Part shown: positions 56,986 to 64,000 of the stretch, one piece after another
Layout: each line of letters starts with the position of its first letter
How positions within the stretch are numbered: the stretch's first letter is position 1
Origin: Schistocephalus solidus
Lineage: Eukaryota; Platyhelminthes; Cestoda; Diphyllobothriidea; Diphyllobothriidae
Length of the DNA: 64,000 nt
Reading direction: 5' to 3'
Assembly (NCBI GenBank): GCA_017591395.1
Contig: WEDG01007273.1
Span: 24,064 to 88,063, forward strand
Position numbers and translations under genes: made by a program
The notes under the pieces: generated by a model
What the model was told of the DNA's origin: nothing
The model's input: the letters and a program-made list of their open reading frames with translations, nothing else
Databases searched by the model: none

Positions 56986-57180
56986 TCAAACCGTTGGTTC
57001 CTCTTCAATTGTAGGTGTGCTTGAAGAGTGGTTTGCAGCCACGTCAAATATATCAGACATCCAACTTATCTCCTCATCAGCAGAGGAAATCTCTGAGTCC
57101 GAGTCATCATATGACGAACTAGAGGAATAGTTCAGATGCCAAGACGATGAAGATGAGTCAGATGGATACATTTTCCTCAC
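56986..57180 (-). CDS. Ser/Asp-rich short ORF inside the candidate transposon
   Basis: 64 codons with [20 protein letters not shown]. Acidic, Ser-rich starts of this kind occur before transposase domains but also by chance. No catalytic domain follows on the minus strand. Not recognised. Confidence 0.2.
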   Translation of the reverse strand: MRKMYPSDSSSSSWHLNYSSSSSYDDSDSEISSADEEISWMSDIFDVAANHSSSTPTIEEEPTV

Positions 57181-57289
57181 ATTCTCGGCAATTTAACGTT
57201 AATCATCCAGAAAGCCTTTCTGGGCACGTCTCCTTAGTGTTCTCTTAGATACTGCTCAAAAATTTCTGCAAAAAAGCAAAAAACGGTCA

Positions 57290-57480
57290 GTATAGACAAA
57301 ACATGGGTACAGGCAGTTAAGCGACCGCGTCGCAGCACGAGAGCGCAGGAAATGGCGTGGCGCGGTGCGCGCGGGATTGACAGCTCAGTGCCCCATCGAT
57401 TTGCCAAAAACGCTGCGCGCATTATTTTGCGCCCTTAGCGACGCGTCATCGAGGTGCACTAGCAACCAATCAAATTCCAG
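57290..57480. other. CpG-rich block
   Basis: Dense CG dinucleotides (for example GGCGCGGTGCGCGCGGG) and an ACCAATCAAAT word, in a window that is otherwise AT-rich and CpG-poor. It could be a promoter region of the candidate transposon, reading leftwards. Confidence 0.4.
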
Positions 57481-57554
57481 CTACGATTGACGTACGACCG
57501 GTCGAGCTTCGAATCGTATTTCATTGCTATTAGGGTATAGTGTTTATCTAGCTT

Positions 57555-58172
57555 TATTTATTTATTTAGAATTTAGAATTTGTATTTGGATAGCGCAGGC
57601 AAGGCCTTGTCTAAAAAAACATTAGCAAAGAAAAAACGTTATGACAATGTGTGCAGATAAAATGTACAAATACTTAATAATGAAGACAGAACATATCCTG
57701 CTAGGTCAATAGTTAGCGATTTTTTGAGATAAATAGTGAACTTAAAAGATGGGCTGTGAAAAAAACTCCTACCTTAAAAATGGAGACAGAGTTCAATTGG
57801 CCTTCATTTTCGAATAGAACGTAGGAAAAAAAACTGCTTAGGAAAATAAGGTAAGGTGGTAGAGTAGGGTAATACTCCAGTAGCATTTCAGAATAAGATA
57901 AGGAAACGTCGAGATCGTTCGTTCTTGATCCCTTAGGTGTATGAAACAAATGTCTTGAAAATGCGTTAATGAACTTGAGGCCTCAGCATCTAAGGATCCA
58001 GAATTGAATTCTCATGATGGATAGTATCCAACGAAACATCAGCATTTTAGACTGTGGACCACCGAATGTGTACGTCCGAATGACTTCATCGTTTGGATGA
58101 CTGGTGATATAAAGAGACAATCATGGTTCATGCGGGACTCAAGGTAGCAAAAATATAGTTTCAAGAGGGTCA
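57555..58172 (-). mobile_element. Family A LINE, 3' end (left half of a split copy)
   Basis: Minus strand, from GACCCTCTTGAAACTAT to the AATTCTAAATTCTAAATAAA tail. Its cut end at 58172 corresponds exactly to the cut end of the family A piece starting at 60070, so both are halves of one element split by the family D insertion 58173-60069. Confidence 0.85.
57752..57837 (-). promoter_or_regulatory. ENE-like U-rich-loop hairpin (family A)
   Basis: Minus strand GCAG, U run, CCUAC facing GUAGG with a U run and CACAGCC. One lower-stem position is mutated (CACUG to CACAG). Confidence 0.55.
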
Positions 58173-58296
58173 AGCTAATAGTCCTGGACCAGATGGCGTA
58201 CCGATCAGTATTATAAAGGCGGTTGCTAATGATATTTTCCCATCACTTTTATGATAGATATTTAATCTAGCTTTTGAAAGTGAAACCCTTCCGAGT

Positions 58297-58776
58297 GTGT
58301 GGAAGAAATCGCACATTCAACCTATCCCCAAGCAAGGTCACCCTACGTCATTTGACGATTTTCGGCCAATCAACACACCGTCCGCAGCTTCGAAAATCCT
58401 GGAGACCTTGATCAAAGATAAGAAGATAAATCACTTAACCGAGAATTACCTACTGAGTGCAGACCAGCATGGGTTCCTCAAAACAAGGTCTTGTGATACC
58501 TGTCAGCTCTCTTTCTTTGATCACGTTCTACAATCTATGGATAATGGCTTTGAACTTTACATAGTCTATTTCGATTTTCCCAAGACATTCGATCGTGTTG
58601 ACCATGCCGTTCTTCTCCTGATACTCTCCTCTTTCGGTATATGTAGGAAATTTCTGAGCTTGATATCATCTTACCTGAGCTCTCGCACACAACATGTTAA
58701 GATTTCCAAAGTTATCTCAAACTCAGCACGTGTGAGGAGTGGAGTTATTCAGGGTGGTGTGCTAGGCTCACTTTGA
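58297..58776 (+). pseudogene. Family D reverse transcriptase, fingers and first palm blocks
   Basis: 159 codons: WKKSHIQPIPKQGHP, FDDFRPINTPSAASKILETL (block 1), LSADQHGFLKTRSCDTC (block 2), YIVYFDFPKTFDRVDH (first catalytic Asp kept) and SGVIQGGVLGSL (block 4). A TGA at 58774-58776 stops it inside block 4. Confidence 0.85.
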
Positions 58777-58829
58777 TTTTGTCTTTTTGTCAATGATTAC
58801 CAGGTTTATTTCGGAATGTTAGGCCCGTT

Positions 58830-59408
58830 ATGTATGCCGAAGATTTAAAATTTGCCTATCGATACAAGCCGGCAGATCACGACACCGTGCTTGATCTATT
58901 AAAAAACGATCTGGAGGCCTTTGCCCAGTGGTGCTGCACATGGTGCTTTTCCCTTTCTTGGCACAAATGTTCCGTTATGGTAGTTGGCGATGACCTTCAA
59001 CCACAACTAAGCATAGATGGCCACGATCTAAATGTGCCTGGCGTTGTTAAGGATCTGGGCATATCATATTCCAACGGTCTCAATCTTTCAGAGCATTGCG
59101 CCCTGATTGTCTCCAAAGCACACAAAACTGCCGGGTTTAACCTCCGAAATTTTAAAACTATTGATGTTAGACTTTGCCTTTATAAAATGAACGTTAGACC
59201 TGGCCTAGTATACTGCTCGTTTCTATTTAGCCTTCTGCGCGATTGTGAACAGAAGAAAGTAGAATCGGTCCAGCACTTTTTCACGAAAATAGTTTTATCG
59301 TTGGAGCACCGTAATCTGCCATATCAAGAACGCTGTGGGCTTGTAAACTTGATCCCTTATGGTTTCGCCGAGTGCAAATGGAATTCTTTTTACTGTTTAA
59401 GCTTTTGA
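58830..59408 (+). pseudogene. Family D reverse transcriptase, catalytic box to C-terminus
   Basis: The catalytic YADD box has become YAED (58833-58844), losing one metal-binding Asp. After it: WCCTWCFSLSWHKCSVMVVG, VKDLGISYSNGLNLSEHC and the RT C-terminal region. The real C-terminus (FKLLNSRTFNPLT) follows in another frame around 59395-59440. Confidence 0.85.
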
Positions 59409-59910
59409 ATAGTCGTACATTTAATCCCCTTACGACTATTGAGGCAGCTTGACTTTTCTCGGCGCAGCAGTCATCGCAATGTCTTTTTATTTCTTCAATT
59501 AGCTCGCACAGTTAATGATCGTTGATTCTTTTCGGTAAATGCCATATCCATGTTTAATAAATCCCCATAATATAAAAATCCAGCGAAGTTATTCTTTGTT
59601 AACGATAACTATTCCTAGTCTTTTGCATGCAGACGAGTTTTCAAGAATTATGGGTCCCGACACGGTAGGAGCTCTTTTCCAGTTCGACGGAGTGCGTGGC
59701 ATCTGAACCCGATCCCAGGAGTTACCTTGAGGGATACGGCACCATCTCTGCAGATTGCACTCGTTGAAGTCTTCGGCAGACGGTGAGCAACCGTCCACGG
59801 AGGCGCTCTTGCCTGGGGCAGTATCCCGGTTCCTAGCAAAGACAGAGAGACTGCAAACAGACTGCAATTGTGTTAGCCGTTCCCTGATCTGAATTGCTAT
59901 TATCCTTACA

Positions 59911-59994
59911 GGTGGCAGTTTTTTCTCCTGAATAACATAAAGATAGGAAAAACACTTATAATGATATATTTTCAGGATTTTCTCACTGCCAGCC
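59911..59994 (+). promoter_or_regulatory. ENE-like U-rich-loop hairpin (family D)
   Basis: GGUGGCAG, six U, CUCCUGAA; UUCAGGA, four U plus CUCA, CUGCCAGCC. Lower stem 8 bp with one bulged base, upper stem 7 bp: the longest lower stem in the window. About 50 nt before the ATT-repeat tail. Confidence 0.75.
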
Positions 59995-60067
59995 TGATCC
60001 TAACTGAATATTTCATCTGACAATGCCTGTAAATCGGCATTAAATACAACTATTATTATTATTATTA

Positions 60068-60528
60068 TTAAATTCCCGATGGTCCTTTCTCCAAGTCAAG
60101 GGAAAGCTACTGGGAAAAAATGACGAAAATAAAAGGTTAACTAAATCAGTGTTAAGATTAATGTGCAGTCTTCGCTTGAAAGCAGATAAACTAGTTAACG
60201 ACCTAAATTGGAATTTGAAAGTTATTCCAAAGAAAGCTATACTTAGAAGCAAAGAATAGAGAGCATTTACACGTGGAGGATGCAGGGGAGGTATAATTAG
60301 TGCATAATTTCTTAGGTTATAAGAAAGGACTAATGGGGAGATGACAGAAAGCTTGGGGAGATTTGAGCTATTATTGAGTCGGAAAAGAAGACAAAAGCCT
60401 GCTTCCATTCTCCTGACAAAAAGAAATTTAAGCTTCGTTAGCTGGAATCTTGTTGAGTAGGAAGCAGTTGAAAGAGTCGGAAACAGGAGTGTTTTTATGT
60501 AATGTCTTTTGACATTTTCAAATTTCAA
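60068..60528 (-). pseudogene. Family A RT C-terminus (split copy)
   Basis: Starts at NVKRHYIKTLLFPTLSTASY and includes KLKFLFVRRMEAGFCLLFRL and FKRRLHINLNTDLVNLLFSS. In frame to the natural end of ORF2, which runs into the UTR here. Confidence 0.8.
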
Positions 60529-61690
60529 AAGGCTATATTCGTTGATTAAACCGAATTAAGGACACCAAAAGTCAAGAATGGGAAGCACAAACATACGATA
60601 AAGTCTTAATTTAATTTCAGGAAGATAGAATTTATAAGAAATAAAGCCGCAAATCTGAGCAGCTTTGGCCGTAATTCTATCGGCATGAGCCGAAAGATCT
60701 AATTTATTGGTGTAGATTAAGCCCAAGTCCTTGATGAAGGAACATTCAGTCATAGGGCAGCCTTTGAAAATAAGAGGTTGCGGCAGCCTTACAGACCCAA
60801 AACTCATGTAGAGACACTTGGAAGGTGAGAATATCATTAGCCATTTGGAGGTCCAAGCCGAAAGAGCGTCTTAGTCTGAATGAATTTGTTCTAGACATCG
60901 TTCGGTCGTAGAGTTAGAGAAGGAATACAGGCAGTTGAGGTCATCAGCATAAATAAAAGATTGAGAATGTTTAAACTATCGATGAAATATCATTTATATA
61001 CAGTAAGAACAACAAAGGACCTAATACGGTACCTTGAAGGACACCACTAACAATCGGGGTAGCACTTGAGTATGAGGACCCTACTAAAACGTTTTGCTTT
61101 CGATCATTTAGGTATGATCTAATAAAGTCAGTAAGGGAAGTACGAAATCCTATAGCTTCTAGTTTTGCTAGAAGTCGTTTATGAGGCACTTTATCGAATG
61201 CCTTACTGAGATCAAAATAGATAACTACCACAAAAAGATGATCAATACGAAGAGAGGTTAGTAGATTTAGAAAAGTCATGTGGCAGGTTTCACAAGAGCG
61301 GTCCGGTAAGAAGCCGTGTTGGGAAAAGTTGATAATTTGATTGCTTATGCAAAAATCCGTGATTTGTTTTGCAATTAGTTTTTCGAAGAGTTTAGCAAAA
61401 GAGGCCGTTTTATGAACACCGCGATAGTTATGAATGTCCGAGTGAGAACAAGATTTAAAAACTGGTATTATAATAGACGGTTTTTAAATAATCAGGGAAG
61501 AAACCCTTTATCGAGAAATACTGAGAATAATTTACTTAGTAGAGGTAAAATATCTCTTTACCATTTTATAAGTGAGTTTGGAATGTTATCAGTTACAACC
61601 GAATGAGAATGATTTAGGTGAGCTGTTTCTTTTTCAATACATGAAGGCGAGAAATTAATGGTTGTTAGAAGTGAATTTGAATTTGAATAA
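60070..61690 (-). mobile_element. Family A LINE, RT and C-terminus (right half of the split copy)
   Basis: Minus-strand continuation of 57555-58172. It extends from the last linker codons (61690) through the RT to just after the stop (60070). It is 5'-truncated. Together the halves are about 2.24 kb. Confidence 0.85.
60556..61279 (-). pseudogene. Family A RT palm (split copy), two frames
   Basis: ORF 60971-61279 has IYFDLSKAFDKVPHKRLLAK and SGVLQGTVLGPLLFLLYIND. It stops at ISSIV just before the YADD box, which is readable near 60940-60955 in another frame. ORF 60556-60837 has the later segments MIFSPSKCLYMSFG and IKDLGLIYTNKLDLSAHADR. At least two frameshifts. Confidence 0.85.
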
Positions 61691-62360
61691 GCTAGTACTA
61701 TTCGTTTCATAAGCTATATCATATATTCCTAAATATTTCATCTCATCCTTCCTTATCCGATCACAGTCATCAGTTGACCTATATGGCGCCAAAAATAATT
61801 TCAGTACCAATTATTGACATGAATGCATAAACGTCCAACGATCATAAATTTTCGTTTTTTTTCTTATCATAGCCATGAGGTAACCTTTCTAATGCCAATA
61901 TGCCTTCCCTAAGCCCATTTTTGTCTGCTGTATGCGTAAACACTCTTTTTTATGCTCTTCATATCCCCAACTCGAATAAGTGTACACCAAAATTATTTCA
62001 GCAATTATCCCGACAGTAGCGATAACTTAAGCAAAATAACTAACATTATGAGGCTATATATCCTCAATAAGCTTGCAGAGATTAATCGTTCATAAATTAT
62101 TTTCTGATGTAGATCAAGCAATACCCAATCTCATATTATCAAACACAATATAATGACTGGCTGGTAGCATCGGAAATTTCTCGCAGTTAAACTGTTCATG
62201 CCATAACCCGTTTCTACCTTTTTTTGGAGATCAGTTTAACTAAGCCTAAATAATCGCAGAACCACACCGGAACGATGGCTTGGAGGCACTCGCATCTTAT
62301 TGGATGTACTAGACAATCAAATAGCTTGCGATTGACTCTTAACCTGTTGAATGTGTACTA
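61691..62360. other. Unassigned
   Basis: AT-rich; nothing recognised. Confidence 0.4.
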
Positions 62361-62530
62361 GAAAATTCATAATTTACCGAATATTCTTCACCCAAAAATT
62401 CTTTACACGAAACAAAAATTTAATATTTTTTTGTTATTTATTTTAATATTTTGCTATTACTGAACCTTCGAAGACAGTTTTTTTCTAAAAATAATCCTTG
62501 TTTCACACACTGTTAACCAAGCCTAAAATC
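62361..62530 (+). repeat. Unidentified dispersed repeat, copy 2
   Basis: Related to 258-441 in the same orientation. No coding content. Confidence 0.55.
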
Positions 62531-62649
62531 TAAACAAAGCTAAAGTGTCAGCAGAAGGAAGGAGTGTGTTCTAGGTTTTTATCCTGTGTTAAAAGGAGAG
62601 TGACGGTGCCCAAGGGTGGCTAAACCAATAAACCGATTATTATTATTGT

Positions 62650-63800
62650 TCCTCAAAATCCTTATTTTAGGCATTATCCCAACCCCCGAAAATAGCTTTT
62701 TTCTCCATGCCGCCACCAAAATATATTTCTCTACAAATATCATAGTTTTGTTATCAATAATAACTTTGCAAATTTTAGACCACGAAACGTTAACTTTCTG
62801 CCCACCCCTTCTTTCCTGCAGTTTACTTCTGCACAACCAAGTCTTCCTTTATTCTAAACACTAATGAGCATAACCTGCGTCCACCGAATATGCTCAGTAT
62901 AGTTTCACTCAATGCTAGATCAGTCGTGAATAAGATGACTGCGTTTAGAACTGTAGCTTTTGAGTTTGACCCAGATATTTTGTGCATCACATAATCTTTG
63001 GCTCACTCTCTTATTTTCAACTCGATGCTCACTTTCGATATTTTAAGTATATATCGGTGAGACCACGCTGGAAAACTTGGCGGTGGTTGGCTTCTAGACA
63101 TTAGATCATCTCTTATACATTCTCCCTATCATTTAAACATTTCTTCCTTTTTTCGGAAATATTTGCTTCGTTTCATTCGTCCTCCCGCACATAAAAAAGC
63201 GATAATTGGCAGTGTTTATCATCCTCCTTGCTATTACGGCAATGAAAGCCAAATCTGAAAACACTTGGAAAAATTTACAGGAACTCTGTTTGATGTCAAA
63301 ATTATCGTAAATGATTTAACTTTGCCAGAAATCGGCTAGCACGCAAATAATTCTCCGCCAAAATATGAGAAATTTGAGAACACGATTAACTGTTCAACCA
63401 TGTTTCAATTAGTTAAATCAGTGAATCTAAAATATAATGTTTTAGATTTAATTTTTACTAATTGCGTCCATCATTGGCTTACGTGGGGACGGTCTAGCAG
63501 TTAGTGATGCTAATCCTTCCAAACCGGTGGCTGAAGTCTGCCGTCTCCGTTTTCTCTGCTAAGTCTAACAGAGTTATTCCGCCTTTACGTGATTGCAATA
63601 ATAATTTCGTAACAAAGGATTTTGGCAAAGCTGAATTTTTAAATTCCTTCTTGGACTACTTGCTCCAAATTGAACTAAGTCTAATAAGGCAGCAGACCCC
63701 ACACCGGAGTTGCCTGTCTGATAAGAAGTGCCTATCTATTCGAATCGACCGCAGACATCTTCATCGAATGAACACTCTCAAAAGTCTATAACAGACTAGG
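62650..63800 (+). pseudogene. Old family A copy: ORF1 end, endonuclease and linker
   Basis: Diverged match to 45800-47160: MLSIVSLNARSVVNKMTAFR (about 62892-62950), DPDILCIT, then GDFN-equivalent codons reading NDLTLPEIG near 63310, FTNCVHHWL near 63460, then a jump at about 63481 to the linker (ORF 63504-63791: IPPLRDCNNNFVTKDFGKAE). The linker in family A reads LLDCNKN...FGKAEL. About 100 bp is missing between the two. More mutations than other copies, so an older insertion. Confidence 0.7.
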
Positions 63801-64000
63801 CTTGTCCCTTATAATTCATACCCAGATTCATTCATATCCATTCTGTATAGCTGTTTTATTTTCAAATTTTGCAATTTCTAAACCTTGGAAGGCAGGATTA
63901 TACTTCGAATTCGGTTTAAAATTTTCGACCTCCGAGGAATTTACTACTTTTGAGATTTCAGTCTTCTGGTCACTCTTGCGGACTTTATTTATCAAGTGTT
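63801..64000. other. Unassigned window end
   Basis: Nothing recognised. Confidence 0.4.

Larger units (their letters stand above)
55298..57538. mobile_element. Candidate DNA transposon (2.24 kb) with ~16-bp terminal inverted repeats
   Basis: Left end ATACCCTAATAACAAT (55298-55313) is inverted at the right end as ATTGCTATTAGGGTAT (57523-57538), 15 of 16 matching. Just inside both ends lie CpG-rich subterminal sequences sharing CGAATCG and ACGACC words. Flanks do not give a clear target-site duplication. Inside are only short ORFs, so it would be non-autonomous or decayed. Superfamily not assigned. The right end sits next to a family A tail. Confidence 0.45.
58173..60069 (+). mobile_element. 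Family D LINE, 5'-truncated, nested in family A
   Basis: Starts in RT block 0 (SPGPDGVPISIIKA, 58180-58225), holds two RT ORFs, a long 3' UTR with the ENE-like hairpin at 59911-59994, the CTGTAAATCGGCATTAAATA end motif and an ATT-repeat tail (about 60050-60069). It defines family D: the same C-terminus and 3' UTR are found in the pieces at 1, 1786, 3664 and 8229. Confidence 0.8.

Noticed and set aside
55298..57538. Assignment of the candidate transposon to piggyBac (CCCT ends) or CACTA (right end CACTATACCC)
   Set aside because: The flanks are AATA and TATA, not TTAA, and the left end reads TGATAATACCC rather than CACTA.

Overview
This window is eukaryotic, AT-rich and repeat-dense. It holds one confidently recognised host gene, the 5' half of the intraflagellar transport gene IFT74, on the minus strand (coding exons at 30365-30754, 27494-27682, 26674-26850, 23762-23928 and 20591-20753). 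Almost everything else that can be identified is broken non-LTR retrotransposon. Short exons, introns full of CR1/Jockey-group LINEs and Penelope-like elements, and a LINE whose RT ends in zinc-finger-like motifs suggest a parasitic flatworm, perhaps a large-genome tapeworm. That is inference from family resemblance, not proof.

Element families are given working letters. A is a CR1/Jockey-group LINE; its best copy is 44716-49438, and other pieces lie at 4420-7366, 9960-10640, 13118-13774, 42315-44498, 57555-58172 plus 60070-61690, and 62650-63800. B is a CR1-like LINE (49595-51985). C is related to A (13785-15597 and several 3' ends). D is related to A and C (58173-60069; pieces at 1-190, 1786-2145, 3664-4410, 8229-8965). 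E is a CR1-like LINE (52065-54480; 10641-13100; pieces at 2885-3660 and 7663-8215). G is an endonuclease/RT element with C-terminal zinc-finger-like motifs (16640-20540). Penelope-like elements sit in IFT74 introns (21060-23165; 28140-28640).

Layout. 1-20540: a dense mosaic of nested and duplicated LINEs, all lying beyond the last visible IFT74 exon, so either one very large intron or the gene's 3' flank. 20541-30754: IFT74 with introns that hold Penelope-like elements and a tRNA-like SINE. 30755-42300: mostly unassigned, with a 752-bp tandem duplication, one 191-residue unrecognised ORF and some LINE remnants. 42315-54480: four LINE bodies in a row, including an A/B chimera. 55298-57538: a possible DNA transposon with short terminal inverted repeats. 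57555-64000: A elements, one of them split by a D element.

The most interesting signal is a hairpin in the 3' UTR of families A, C and D. Two short stems flank a symmetric internal loop of about 5-7 U on each side, and the upper stem changes by compensating substitutions between families. This is the architecture of ENE elements, which clamp poly(A) in a triple helix and stabilise nuclear RNAs. About ten good instances and five decayed ones are present. No LINE copy here is fully intact.
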